Assembly (NCBI RefSeq): GCF_014656295.1
Contig: NZ_BNCD01000018.1
Span: forward strand, 62,001 to 126,000
DNA from: Streptomyces sulfonofaciens
GTDB taxonomy: Bacteria > Actinomycetota > Actinomycetes > Streptomycetales > Streptomycetaceae
Length of the DNA: 64,000 bases
Direction of reading: 5' to 3'
The notes beneath the pieces are model-generated. The model was not told where the DNA came from, did not search any database, and saw only the letters and a program-made list of their open reading frames with translations. Of the stretch, positions 7,499-16,318 are shown piece after piece. Within the stretch, counting starts at the first letter, position 1. Each line of letters opens with the position of its first letter. A program made the position numbers and the translations under genes.

Positions 7499-8632
7499 AT
7501 GGTCAGGCTGCCCGACTTCCGCCTGGAGACCTTCTTCTCCCGCTGGGAGTTCACCGCCCGCCACCACATGACGGCCTCGGACGCCGAGACCATGGCCCTC
7601 GGCGAACTGCTCGCGCTGGCCGACGAGGAGGACCGGGCCGCGTTCGAGAACCTCCGCCTCGGCTACACCGAGACGTTCGGGGACCCCGCCCTGCGCGCGG
7701 CCGTCGCGGGGACCTACGAGCGGGCCGAGGCCGCCGACGTGCTCTGCTTCGCCGGCGCGGAGGAGGGCCTGTACCTGGCCATGAACGTCCTGCTGGACGC
7801 CGGGGACCACGCCGTCGTCGTGACCCCCAACTACCAGGCCGCGGAGACCGTGCCGATGGCCCTGTGCGAGGTGACCGGGGTCGCCCTCGACCCGGCCCGC
7901 GACTGGGCCCTGGACCTGGACCGGGTGGCCGCGGCCATCCGGCCGAACACCAGGGTCGTGTCGGTGAACTTCCCGAACAACCCCACGGGCAAGGTCATCG
8001 GCGCCGCCGACTTCACCGCACTGGCCGCGATGTGCGACGAGCGCGGCATCCGGCTGTTCAGCGACGAGGTCTACCGCGGCCTGGAACGCGACCCGGTCCG
8101 CACCCTGCCGCAGGCCGCCGACGTCTCCGAGCGCGCCCTGTCGTTGAACGTGACCTCCAAGGCGCTGGGGCTGCCGGGCCTGCGCATCGGCTGGATCACG
8201 TGCCGCGACCGCGAACTCCTCGCCCGCCTTGAGCGGGCCAAGCACTACACGACGATCTGCAACTCCGGGCCGAGCGAGGTCCTCGCGCGCATCGCGCTCA
8301 AGTCCAGCTCGTCGATCCTGGCGCGCAACCGGGCCCTGATCGCCCGCAACCTGCCGATCTTCGACGCGTTCTTCGCCGAGTTCGCCGACACCTTCGAGTG
8401 GCGCGCGCCGGACGGCGGCTGCATCGCCTACCCGCGCTACCTCGGCACCGACGGCGTCGAGGAGATGTGCGCGCGGCTGGTGCGGGAGGCGGGTGTGCTG
8501 TTGCTGCCGGCCGGTGTCTACCGCTCCGAGCTGACCCCGACGCCCACGGACCGCTTCCGCATCGGCATCGGGCGGGCCGATCCGGAGGAGGGGCTCGCGG
8601 CCTTCGCCGGTTGGCTGAGGCGGCGGCGGTGA
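7499..8632 (+). CDS. PLP-dependent class I/II aminotransferase
   Basis: This 377-residue fold-type I enzyme has the PLP-binding lysine at Lys221 in NVTSKALGLPGLRIGW. Other family motifs are NFPNNPTGKV and FSDEVYRGLE. The N-terminal pattern (LETFFSRWEFTARHHMTASDAETM) resembles the branch that includes capreomycidine-synthase-like enzymes more than common aspartate aminotransferases; this is my reading of the motif, not an alignment. ATG start with GAGGAGG upstream inside the end of the regulator gene. Co-transcription with the DauR-like regulator suggests a role in amino-acid breakdown or modification. Substrate unknown. Confidence 0.88.
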   Translation: MVRLPDFRLETFFSRWEFTARHHMTASDAETMALGELLALADEEDRAAFENLRLGYTETFGDPALRAAVAGTYERAEAADVLCFAGAEEGLYLAMNVLLDAGDHAVVVTPNYQAAETVPMALCEVTGVALDPARDWALDLDRVAAAIRPNTRVVSVNFPNNPTGKVIGAADFTALAAMCDERGIRLFSDEVYRGLERDPVRTLPQAADVSERALSLNVTSKALGLPGLRIGWITCRDRELLARLERAKHYTTICNSGPSEVLARIALKSSSSILARNRALIARNLPIFDAFFAEFADTFEWRAPDGGCIAYPRYLGTDGVEEMCARLVREAGVLLLPAGVYRSELTPTPTDRFRIGIGRADPEEGLAAFAGWLRRRR

Positions 8633-8634
8633 GC

Positions 8635-8654
8635 CGGCGCGCCCGGGCGCGCCG
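8635..8654 (+). terminator. palindromic terminator after the aminotransferase gene
   Basis: A perfect 20-bp G/C palindrome (CGGCGCGCCC/GGGCGCGCCG) starts 3 nt after the stop codon. It has no T tail, as is common for Streptomyces terminators. The rest of the gap to 8856 shows no gene. Confidence 0.6.
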
Positions 8655-8856
8655 TGTACGCGGCCGGGCGCGCGGTCGAGCCCGTGTCGCCCGCGCAGGG
8701 CCTGCCGTTCGCAGCATGCTGGGCTCGTGGACCCTGGCACGCGCGTCTGCGGCGTCGCCGTCGGTCCCCGACGCTCCGCGTCGACTCCCTCCTCCGCCTG
8801 GCAGCCGCACGCACCGGACCGCGCTCCCCGATCCAGCCCGATCCAAACGAAGAAGA

Positions 8857-9558
8857 CTAGGCTCCCGCGGCCAGGTGCGCGAAGCGCTCCGCCACCGTGT
8901 GCCAGGTCTTGGCCGAGGCTTCCTCCACGGCCAGGGCCCGGCGGTGCAGGGTGGCGCGGTCGGCGCCGTGGGCGACCAGGCGGGCGGTGTTCCAGTGCGG
9001 GATGCGGTCGGCGCCGGCCTCCGGGTGGAACTGCACGCCCCAGGCCGCCGTACCGAGCCGGAACGCCTGGTGCGGGCAGGCGGCGGAGGAGGCGAGCCAT
9101 GCCGCGTCCGCGGGAAGGCGGGTGATCCGGTCGATGTGGTTCTCGATCGCCGTCACCTCCGGCGGCAGCCCGCAGAACAGCGGGTCCTCGGACGACTCCT
9201 GGCGCAGGGTCAGACGGACGCTGCCGAACTCGGGAGCGCCGTACGACGGCCGCACCTCGCCGCCCGCGTGCTGCGCCAGCAACTGGCCGCCGAGGCAGAT
9301 GCCGAAGTAGGGGACGGCGCGATCCAGGGCCTCGTCCACCAGGCGCCGTACCGCCGGGAGCCACGGGGCGCGCTCCTCGTCGTCCGGCATGAAGGGGCCG
9401 CCCAGCACGATCAGGGCGTCGTGTGCCAGCCGGGACGGCATTGGCGCGCCCGTGTGCGGCTCCACCACCCGCGGGGCCAGTCCGGCCCCGGCCAGCCAGG
9501 GGGCCCAGCGGCCCGGACCGCCGGTCTTCGTGTTCTGCACCACCAGTGCTGTCGCCAC
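8857..9558 (-). CDS. class I glutamine amidotransferase-like protein
   Basis: This 233-residue single-domain protein resembles the GMP-synthase glutaminase domain. The nucleophile Cys88 lies in GICLGGQLLA, and the histidine and acid lie in WGVQFHPEA. No partner synthetase domain is attached or adjacent, so it belongs to the stand-alone family that includes gamma-glutamyl hydrolases of polyamine catabolism and other ill-defined members. The GTG start has no Shine-Dalgarno sequence but a TAGGCT 6 nt upstream. Confidence 0.88.
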   Translation of the reverse strand: MATALVVQNTKTGGPGRWAPWLAGAGLAPRVVEPHTGAPMPSRLAHDALIVLGGPFMPDDEERAPWLPAVRRLVDEALDRAVPYFGICLGGQLLAQHAGGEVRPSYGAPEFGSVRLTLRQESSEDPLFCGLPPEVTAIENHIDRITRLPADAAWLASSAACPHQAFRLGTAAWGVQFHPEAGADRIPHWNTARLVAHGADRATLHRRALAVEEASAKTWHTVAERFAHLAAGA

Positions 9559-9570
9559 GCGGCCAGCCTA
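9559..9570 (-). promoter_or_regulatory. leaderless -10 hexamer of the glutamine amidotransferase gene
   Basis: Read on the minus strand, TAGGCT occupies 9570-9565 and is followed by 6 nt and the GTG at 9558. The same hexamer and spacing occur before folP and the small PH-domain gene in this window. Confidence 0.5.
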
Positions 9571-9833
9571 TGCCGGGACGGGGCGGGACGGTACGGGACG
9601 CGGCTGGACAGGAGGGGACGGGCGGGGACGGGCGGGGCGGTGCGGGGCCGGACAGCAGAGGGGTCCGCATCCGGGACCGGGGCCGGACAGCAGACCGGGC
9701 CCACATCCGGGGCCGGAACCGGACCCGGGCCGGAACCGGGGCCGGGGCCGAACCGGGGCCGGGGCGGGGTCCCGGGCCCCCGCCGAGCGGGCCGGGGCCC
9801 CCGCCGAGCGGCCCGGGTCGGCGCCGCGCCCGT
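9571..9833. repeat. low-complexity GGGACG / GGGCCGGAACCGG tract
   Basis: No gene seen. There are runs of GGGACGG(G) up to about 9640, then repeated GGACAGCAGA and GGGGCCGGAACCGG units, and GCCGAGCGGGCCGGGGCCCCC in duplicate near 9780-9815. Confidence 0.7.
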
Positions 9834-10481
9834 TCACTCGTTGCGGTACGCCTCGATCACCCGGCGGATGACCGCCGCGGTCGTGTTCAGCTCCTGGGGC
9901 GTGAACGAGTCAAGGGCGTCGCTGAGCCAGCGCCGTCCCGTTGCCTGCGCGCGGTCCACAAGGTCTCGGCCATCCTCGGTGACGGTGATCTGCCGCACCC
10001 GCTGGTCCCGTGCGTCGGTGAGGAAGGCGACCAGGCCCCGCTTCTGAAGGCGCCGCACCTCCCGGCTGACGTGCGAGGGACGCACCATCAGGGCCTCGGC
10101 CAACTCGCCTATCCGCAGGGGCGAGGACGCCGCCGTGACGGTGCGCAGCAGGGCGAGGGAGGCCCGGTCGACGGGCACCTCCGCCTCCGTGCGCAGGCGG
10201 GTGTGGGCGCGCGGGCCCGCCATGGCGTAGGCGAGGTCGGCGAGGGAGCGGTACAGCTCGGCGGTCGGGGGAGCGCCGGGCGCAGGGGATGCGTCAGCGG
10301 TGGGCGCCCCGGGCACCCCGGACACCCCGGGCGCGGCCGGCACCCCGGGCGTGGCGGGTGCCGGTACGGTCCCGGGCGCGGTCGTGCTCCCGGGCGCGGG
10401 TACCGGCCTTCGCGCGGGCGCCGTCCCGGGTTCGGCTCCCGGTGCGGAGCCTGAATCGGCTGCGGGTTCTTCGTGGTCCAC
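9834..10481 (-). CDS. MarR-family transcriptional regulator with Pro/Ala-rich N-terminus
   Basis: The last 145 or so residues are a MarR winged helix: LYRSLADLAYAM..., then recognition-helix segment MVRPSHVSREVRRLQKRGLVAF and wing residues DARDQRVRQITVTEDG. Before this lies a repetitive Pro/Ala/Gly/Val leader (APATPGVPAAPGVSGVPGAP type) encoded by tandem repeats. The GTG at 10481 is the first plausible start; it has no clear ribosome-binding site, so the true start may be inside the leader. The gene diverges from a cytochrome P450 gene and probably controls it. Ligand unknown. Confidence 0.8.
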   Translation of the reverse strand: MDHEEPAADSGSAPGAEPGTAPARRPVPAPGSTTAPGTVPAPATPGVPAAPGVSGVPGAPTADASPAPGAPPTAELYRSLADLAYAMAGPRAHTRLRTEAEVPVDRASLALLRTVTAASSPLRIGELAEALMVRPSHVSREVRRLQKRGLVAFLTDARDQRVRQITVTEDGRDLVDRAQATGRRWLSDALDSFTPQELNTTAAVIRRVIEAYRNE

Positions 10482-10649
10482 CTGCTGATGGTGGCGTATG
10501 CCGCAGGCGGCGCCCAACCGCGGTGAGGAGGCGCACGGCCGGTACGGGGCCCTCTTCGAGGTGGCCAGAAAGTTGCCCTTTACACCTACGACCTCTTCTC
10601 GCCCGGTGACCAGGGTGTTACGTTCCGCGGTAGGAGCTTGCTTGCTTTT

Positions 10650-10659
10650 GTTAAGTAAC
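10650..10659. promoter_or_regulatory. possible MarR operator between the MarR and P450 genes
   Basis: GTTA-AG-TAAC is a small perfect dyad in an unusually AT-rich patch, 46 bp before the P450 start. An outlying GTTACG lies near 10617. MarR sites are often short A/T-rich dyads, so this is a candidate only. Confidence 0.35.
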
Positions 10660-10705
10660 GCAGTTCCGATTCGGGAAGCACCTCCCTGATCCGGGAAGGA
10701 AGGCC

Positions 10706-11923
10706 ATGACCGAGACCCCCACCGCACCCCCCGCATGGACCAACCGGCGCGCCCCCGGCTGCCCCTTCGACCCCCCACCGCAGAAGACCCGGCTGCTCGG
10801 CACGGAGCCGGTGTCCGAGGTGACCCTGTGGAACGGCGGCACGGCCTGGCTGGTCACCCGGCACGCCGACCAGGTGATGCTGCTCAGGGACGGGCGCATC
10901 AGCGCGGACAACGACCACCCGTCCTTCCCGAGCCCCAGCGCGGGATCGGCGGCGTCACGGGCGCACAACCGCACGTTCATCAACATGGACGAGCCGGAGC
11001 ACAACGCGGAGCGCCGCAAGTTCACCGGCGAGTTCACGCTGCACCGCATGCAGGCCCTGCGTCCCCGCCTAGAAGCGATCATCACCGAGCTGCTGGACGC
11101 GATGGAGGAGGCCGGGCCGCCCGCCGACCTGGTCGGCGCCTTCGCCCTGCCGCTGCCGTCCCTGGTGATCTGCGAACTGCTGGGCGTGCCCTACGAGGAC
11201 CACGCCTTCTTCCAGCGGGCCAGCGCCGTCCTCATCGACACCACCAGCTCGCCGGAGGCCGCGCTCGCCGCCTCGGCGGAACTGGTCGACTACCTCGCCG
11301 ACCTCGTCGGGGCCAAGGTCACCCGCCCCGGCGACGACCTGCTGAGCAGGCTCGCCGCCCAGTACGTGGTGACCGGCAGGAAGACGCGCGAGGAGTGCGC
11401 CAAGGAGGCCAGGCTGCTCCTGGTGGCCGGGCACGAGACCACGGCCAACATGATCGCGCTCGGCACCTGTGCGCTGCTCCAGCACCCGGACCAGCTCGCG
11501 GCCGTCCGCGACGGCGACCCGGCCCGCGCCGCGAACGCCGTGGAGGAGCTGCTGCGGTACCTGACCATCACACACATGGGCCGGCGCCGGGTGGCCGTCG
11601 CCGACATCGAGGTGGGCGGGCGGCTCATCAAGGCCGGTGACGCCGTGATCTGCGCCAACGACGTGGCCAACCGCGACCCGGACGTCTTCGAGGACCCCGA
11701 CCGCCTCGACGTGGACCGCGAGGCCGCACGCCGCCACCTCGCCTTCGGCTCGGGACCGCACCAGTGCCTGGGCCAGAACCTCGCCAGGATCGAACTCCAA
11801 CTCGCCTACCCGGCCCTGCTGCGGCGCTTCCCGACGCTGCGCCTCGACCAGCCCGTGGAGGAGGTCTCGTACCGCACCGAGATGCTCGTCTACGGTGTCC
11901 ACCGGCTGCCGGTGGCCTGGTGA
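10706..11923 (+). CDS. cytochrome P450
   Basis: This 405-residue soluble bacterial P450 shows the I-helix oxygen motif AGHETT, the K-helix ExxR in EELLRY and the haem loop FGSGPHQCLGQNLAR with the ligand Cys354. Layout and length suit the CYP105 and related clades. CYP105 genes often have a small ferredoxin gene directly downstream; none is present, so electrons must come from elsewhere. ATG start with GGAAGGAAGG upstream. Divergent from the MarR gene, which suggests substrate-induced expression. Confidence 0.95.
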   Translation: MTETPTAPPAWTNRRAPGCPFDPPPQKTRLLGTEPVSEVTLWNGGTAWLVTRHADQVMLLRDGRISADNDHPSFPSPSAGSAASRAHNRTFINMDEPEHNAERRKFTGEFTLHRMQALRPRLEAIITELLDAMEEAGPPADLVGAFALPLPSLVICELLGVPYEDHAFFQRASAVLIDTTSSPEAALAASAELVDYLADLVGAKVTRPGDDLLSRLAAQYVVTGRKTREECAKEARLLLVAGHETTANMIALGTCALLQHPDQLAAVRDGDPARAANAVEELLRYLTITHMGRRRVAVADIEVGGRLIKAGDAVICANDVANRDPDVFEDPDRLDVDREAARRHLAFGSGPHQCLGQNLARIELQLAYPALLRRFPTLRLDQPVEEVSYRTEMLVYGVHRLPVAW

Positions 11924-12019
11924 CGGGCCGGCAGGGCGGGGCCTGACGCGCGGGCGCCCCGGCCCCGTGAGACCCGGCAGGACCGCCCCGCGAACCGGCC
12001 GCGCGGCACGGCCCACACA

Positions 12020-12180
12020 CAGCGGGCCCATGCACAGCATGCCCACGCACAGCAGGCCCACGGACAGGCGTACCGGCGGGCCGCGACCCGCGGTGCGCGA
12101 CCCGTGGGTGTGCGAGACCGCGGTGCGCGACCCGTGGTGCGGTGCGCGACCCGCGGTGCGCGCCCCCCGGTGGCGGTGCC
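12020..12180. repeat. repeats in the gap after the P450 gene
   Basis: CCCA(C/T)GCACAGCA(G/T)GCCCA units lie near 12027-12062, and GGTGCGCGACCCG(T/C)GG units near 12089-12165. No gene was found in 11924-12230. Confidence 0.65.
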
Positions 12181-12230
12181 GCCGGACCGGGTGGGGCGGT
12201 CGCGACGGGCGCCGCGGGCCGGTGGCCCGT

Positions 12231-12680
12231 TCAGGCGCTCGCCTCGGGCGGCGGCTCCTTCACCCGCCATCCGCGGTCGAGGAGTCCGCTCACCTCGGGG
12301 TGCTCCGTCGCGCGGTGGGTGAGGCGGCCCTGCGGGCGGTACTGCTCCCTCCTGCGTCTGAGCGCGTTCTCCACCGGCCAGACGGCGAACGCCGCCGGGA
12401 CGAGCAGGGCGCCGGGCAGCGCCACGGCCGGGAGGTTCGCCAGTGCGCCGACGAGGCACAGGAGAAGCGCGGTGAACCCGGTGGTGACCGCCCAGCAGCC
12501 GCACGACGTCATGGACCAGCCGTGCAACTGGGCGTCGTAGAGAGAGGCGCAGTCGGGGCAGCCCGGTATCTCGACCGCCCGCTCGTGGTGCGGGGGCGGG
12601 ACCGCGTCGCGCACCAAGGTGATCCGGCAGGTCTCGCCGTCGGCCAGCGGGCGGTGGCAGAACCAGCACGTCGTCGTCAC
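12231..12680 (-). CDS. small Cys-rich membrane protein of unknown function
   Basis: This 149-residue protein has a zinc-ribbon-like N-terminus with CWFC and, about 37 residues later, CPDC. A CGCW follows, then two hydrophobic helices (about residues 63-102: TTGFTALLLCLVGALA and LPGALLVPAAFAVWPV) and a charged C-terminus. Two CxxC pairs ahead of membrane segments suggest metal binding at the membrane. I do not recognise the family. The GTG start has no Shine-Dalgarno sequence, so it is tentative. Its downstream neighbour faces the other way; upstream (minus) lies the PL8 gene end. Confidence 0.65.
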   Translation of the reverse strand: MTTTCWFCHRPLADGETCRITLVRDAVPPPHHERAVEIPGCPDCASLYDAQLHGWSMTSCGCWAVTTGFTALLLCLVGALANLPAVALPGALLVPAAFAVWPVENALRRRREQYRPQGRLTHRATEHPEVSGLLDRGWRVKEPPPEASA

Positions 12681-12937
12681 GTCGACAGTGTCGGCCGCGG
12701 GCACGCCGTTGCCCAGGGCGCCGGACCGTCCGCCGTACGGCTGCCACCGCACCCGCCGGTCGCGCACCCCCCGTCCCCGGCGGCCCCGGCGGACCGCTTC
12801 ACCGGCACGGGGCACGGGTCGGCTGGCACGGGCCACGTGGCCAGGGTGGCGCGGACGGGGCGGGCGGCCCGGGTGGCGCGGACGGGGTGGGCCGCACGGC
12901 CTCCCGCGGCCCGCCGGCCGGGTGGATCGGCGACCCC

Positions 12938-15700
12938 CTAGCGCAGGGTGACGGTGAGGGAGCGGCCGTAGGCGTGCCGGGTGGTGGCCTCGATCCTGGT
13001 GCCGCCCGTGACCCGGCGGACGCTGACGCCGTCGTCCGCCGTCACCGTCCGCAGCGGTCTGCCGTGCACGGTGGCGGCGACCGTGTCCCGGTGCGTGGTC
13101 GGATCGGACAGCGCGAGCGAGACGGTGCCGTCGCGGTTCCCGCGCAGCAGCGCCGACGCCGGTCCCTCCACCGTGAGCCGCCGGCCCGCCCGGTGGGCGC
13201 CGGGGGAGAAGGCGTTGACGGCGAGCAGGCCCAGGCCCGTGTGCTCGACCGCCTGGACGTCCGGCGTGTTGGCGAGCACCGTGAGCGGGCCGTGCGCGTA
13301 CGACGCCAGTTGCGCCTCGGACGCGTGCGGCACCAGCGCGTAGGCCAGCGCGGTGGCCGGGGCGCCCGCGGGCAGGTCCACGCCGAGCGTGAAGACCTGC
13401 TTGGTCACCCGCGTGTCCGGGTTGGTGGAGTTGACGTCCCGCAGGCTGCGGGTGACCGTCTCCAGCGCCACGGTGGCCGCCGCGCGGTCCGCGCCGGTGC
13501 CGCGGTGCCCCGGGGTGCGGCCCGCGGGCCCGGGCAGGAAGACGTAGCCGACGGCGGTCCGCCGGTCCTCGTTGGCGTACCGGAGCCAGACCGGCGCGGC
13601 GGCGCGGGCGTCCGGTGCGCCGCTGCCCGGTGCGCCGGTGCTCCGTTCCCCGCCGCCCGGCCAGGGGCTGCCGTCGGCGAGCCGGCCGGTGACGGTGAGC
13701 GTCTCGGCGGCGCCGGCGACCCGGCTGTCGACCGTGGTGGTCACCGCCCGGCCCGCCGGGTCGCCCACCCCCGCGGCCAGCACCACGATCTCGTCGTCGA
13801 ACAGGAACCAGGACTTTATGGCGGTGGCGTTGCGGTAGGCGACGAAGTCCGCCGGCAGCAGACCGGCCTGCTCGGCGGCGTAGGCGACGTCGTCGGACTG
13901 GACGAGGCCGGCCGTGCCGTAGGCGCCGAGCGTGGCGCCGCCCGAGAAGGAGTTGGTGCCGCGCGGGAAGTAGACGTAGGTGTTCTGTGACTCGGAGGAC
14001 GAGGTGAAGCCGGCCGCCGGATTGTCGTACCACTGGGTGCCGTACAGCTCCGGGACGGTCCTGCGGGTCTCGACGGGCGCGGTGACACCGGCCAGCCGGT
14101 ACGGCGGGACGGTGGCGTAGTAAGCGGCGCCGAAGCCCTCGCTCTGGTCCTGCCCCGAGAGGTAGAGGTAGTGCGCGCCGTCGCCGAGGAACCACGGCGT
14201 GAGGTTCTCGCCGCTCATGTACTCGTACTTGCTGATCCGCTCGGAGCTGCGGGCCAGTGCGAAGGCGTAGCCGGGGCGGTGGTGCACGGTGCGTTCCATG
14301 GCGTGGAAGGCCGCCGTGTACGACGGGTCCCTGAGGTCGCGGGCCGGGACCGAGGTGTCGCCGAGGATGTCGGCGTACCGGGCCACGCTGACGGGGGAGG
14401 TGAACCCGGTCGGATCGAGCGGCGCCCTGGTGGTCAGGTGCAGGTGCTTGACGTAGCCCTTCAGCGCGGTGGCGTCCGATCCGGTGCTGTAGGCGCAGAG
14501 GTCGGTCACGGCCTCCACGACGGTGGCCGCGTCGCCGTAGCCGCTCTTGGCCCGTGAGGCGCCGCGGCCCTTGACGACCTCCATCATCCAGCCCTCGAAG
14601 AGCAGCGGCGCGAACCCGTCCCTGACCCAGCCGCGCGCCACGGCCGCGGGGTCCGCGCCGCCGAGGTACCCGGTGCCGTCCAGCAGCTTCACCGTCTGCA
14701 CGACCCGGCTGAGCAGTCCCGTGCCGTAGGTGCCCGTGTACGCGACGGAGGCGTGCTGGACGAACGAGCCGTCCGCGTAGAAACCGTCGGTGACGCCGTG
14801 CCGCAGCATGTACGGGTCGATGGTCGCGAGCACGGTCGACTGGTCCGAGACCGCCTTGGAGATCCGTGCACCGTCACCGAGCACCGCGCCCTGGAGGATC
14901 CTGTTGGTGGTGATGTCGGCGAGGTTGGCCCCGGTGTGGAAGCGTGAGTCGAGGTCGACGTCACCGTTCCTGCCGTTGCGCAGGTAGGCGTCCATCGCGG
15001 CGACATAGGTGGCCGCCAGGCCCGGCCGGTAGTCGGCGAGCCGGTCCTTCAGCAGCGCCAGGGTCCTGCTGACGTGCTGGGAGATCCCGATCTCCCAGTT
15101 GAACCAGTTGCCGTAGTAGCCCTTCGACTGGTCCCCGTAGTACTCGTCGTAGAGCCGGACGAGCCCGTCGATCACCTGGCGCTGGACGGTCGCGTCGCCG
15201 TACAACGCGGGGCCTGCGGCTCCCGCCGCTCCCGTGTCTCCCGCCGTTCCCGTGTCTCCCGCCGTCCTCGCGTCCCCTGGCGTCCCCGTGTCTCCCGCGG
15301 GGCCCGGTGGTGTGCGGGTGGCCAGTGCGATGTCGTACAGGTACTGGAACGATTTGGTCAGATTGGGGTCGCTGGTGCCGAGCGGCACTCCCGCGAACAA
15401 CTCGCCGTCCCCGCCGGCCGCCAGCAGCGCGAGCCGGTCCCGTGCGGTCTTCCGGATCGCGGCCACCTTGGCGCCGACATCGGCCCGGGCGTTGGACTCC
15501 TCGGTTCCGGCGAGCATCGCCACGGTGTTCTCCAGCACGGTGGCGGTGTCGCCCGCCCCGGGACCCGTACCGGACCCGGTGGGCCCACCGTCCGGCCGCG
15601 CCCCGGTCCCGTCCTGGGCCTGGGCCTGGGCCGCCCCTGACACGGCCGAAAGTCCCACCGCGGTTCCCATGGACAACACAACACGCCGTGACAGCTCCAT
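12938..15700 (-). CDS. secreted polysaccharide lyase family 8 (hyaluronate/chondroitin lyase-like)
   Basis: This 920-residue exoenzyme has a twin-arginine-like signal peptide (MELSRRVVLSMGTAVGLSAVSG...AQA). The catalytic residues fit the PL8 spacing: Asn266, His316 (SFVQH) and Tyr325 (YTGTYG), with gaps of 50 and 9 residues as in the pneumococcal hyaluronate lyase (Asn349/His399/Tyr408). The aromatic patch NWFNWEIG and the central-domain motif NLTPWFLGDGAHYLYL are present. It should cleave uronic-acid polysaccharides by beta-elimination. A collagen-like GDTGTAGDTG insert sits near residues 132-160. ATG start with TGGAG upstream. Divergent from the GH3 gene. Confidence 0.92.
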   Translation of the reverse strand: MELSRRVVLSMGTAVGLSAVSGAAQAQAQDGTGARPDGGPTGSGTGPGAGDTATVLENTVAMLAGTEESNARADVGAKVAAIRKTARDRLALLAAGGDGELFAGVPLGTSDPNLTKSFQYLYDIALATRTPPGPAGDTGTPGDARTAGDTGTAGDTGAAGAAGPALYGDATVQRQVIDGLVRLYDEYYGDQSKGYYGNWFNWEIGISQHVSRTLALLKDRLADYRPGLAATYVAAMDAYLRNGRNGDVDLDSRFHTGANLADITTNRILQGAVLGDGARISKAVSDQSTVLATIDPYMLRHGVTDGFYADGSFVQHASVAYTGTYGTGLLSRVVQTVKLLDGTGYLGGADPAAVARGWVRDGFAPLLFEGWMMEVVKGRGASRAKSGYGDAATVVEAVTDLCAYSTGSDATALKGYVKHLHLTTRAPLDPTGFTSPVSVARYADILGDTSVPARDLRDPSYTAAFHAMERTVHHRPGYAFALARSSERISKYEYMSGENLTPWFLGDGAHYLYLSGQDQSEGFGAAYYATVPPYRLAGVTAPVETRRTVPELYGTQWYDNPAAGFTSSSESQNTYVYFPRGTNSFSGGATLGAYGTAGLVQSDDVAYAAEQAGLLPADFVAYRNATAIKSWFLFDDEIVVLAAGVGDPAGRAVTTTVDSRVAGAAETLTVTGRLADGSPWPGGGERSTGAPGSGAPDARAAAPVWLRYANEDRRTAVGYVFLPGPAGRTPGHRGTGADRAAATVALETVTRSLRDVNSTNPDTRVTKQVFTLGVDLPAGAPATALAYALVPHASEAQLASYAHGPLTVLANTPDVQAVEHTGLGLLAVNAFSPGAHRAGRRLTVEGPASALLRGNRDGTVSLALSDPTTHRDTVAATVHGRPLRTVTADDGVSVRRVTGGTRIEATTRHAYGRSLTVTLR
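15218..15305. repeat. 9-bp repeats inside the PL8 gene
   Basis: In the plus-strand reading, CCCGTGTCTCCCGCCGTT-like units repeat in frame and encode GDTGTAGDTG-type sequence. The tract is absent from a normal PL8 alpha-helical domain and looks like an expansion in a surface loop. Confidence 0.75.
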
Positions 15701-15860
15701 GGCCGCTCCACATGTCAGCGTTCCGACCGAAAGGCTCGCCGAATCCAAGCAACGGGCACTCCCGGTGTCAATCGCCCGCACGGCACGCAACCGGCGCCCG
15801 GCGACTCGGGACCGCGGGTGCCCCCGGCCGCCGCCCCCGAACCGATCTGCGTTCATCTTC

Positions 15861-15890
15861 TTGACGTGCTCGCACCAAAACCGCCATCAT
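15861..15890 (+). promoter_or_regulatory. candidate promoter toward the GH3 gene
   Basis: TTGACG (15861-15866) and CATCAT (15885-15890) are 18 bp apart. Transcription would start near 15897, at the edge of the operator described next. The leader to the GH3 start codon would be about 420 nt. Confidence 0.45.
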
Positions 15891-15899
15891 CGGCTCATT

Positions 15900-15911
15900 G
15901 AGAGCGCTCTC
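15900..15911. promoter_or_regulatory. CebR-like LacI-family operator
   Basis: GAGAGCGCTCTC is a perfect 12-bp palindrome centred on AGCGCT. It matches the core of the cello-oligosaccharide repressor site known in Streptomyces (TGGGAGCGCTCCCA). Its position at the putative +1 of the GH3 promoter, between two divergent carbohydrate-degrading genes, supports sugar-dependent repression. No LacI-type regulator gene lies in the window. Confidence 0.65.
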
Positions 15912-16086
15912 TGGAGTCGCCCTGCCTCCGGCTCCGGCGGTGTGCGCGGACGTTCCGGCGCCAGGAACCGAACGGATCGGCACCTCGGGGGCGGTCGGCC
16001 CGGTATGCCGTCAGCGTGCACGCCCGCACGCCCCGCGTATGCACGGCGCAACCCCATAGCCATCTTCCCCACCCCCCACACAGGGC

Positions 16087-16118
16087 TTCGCCGGGGACAC
16101 GCGCGTGTCCCCGGCGAA
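16087..16118. terminator. perfect 32-bp palindrome in the PL8-GH3 gap
   Basis: Arms of 16 bp (TTCGCCGGGGACACGC and its complement) join without a spacer. As RNA it would form a 14-bp stem with a tight loop. It lies downstream of the candidate GH3 promoter and 200 bp before the GH3 start, so it could attenuate GH3 transcription; a simple terminator or protein site is also possible. Confidence 0.55.
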
Positions 16119-16318
16119 CCCGCAGCCTGCGGCCCGGTGCAATGGACGCGCACCACGCGCGCCCGGCCCGGCGTACGGAGGGGACGGTGCGGCGAGCCGG
16201 CCCAGGGCGTCACCCCGACGCAGGGGGAGCCCGCCCGCCCGGCACCGATCGGCCCGGCGACCGGGACGCGCGAGCTCCATGTCCCGACCGCCGCACCCCC
16301 GCAGAAAGAGGTGCCCGC

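Noticed and set aside
12231..14195. A 654-codon minus-strand frame
   Set aside because: Only its last 150 codons have protein-like sequence (the Cys-rich membrane protein). The rest is a shadow of the PL8 lyase gene in another frame, rich in Arg/Gly/His.
16016..16318. Extension of the GH3 gene upstream to 16016
   Set aside because: The extra 101 codons cross the perfect palindrome and have no ribosome site; the ATG at 16319 has AAAGAGG.
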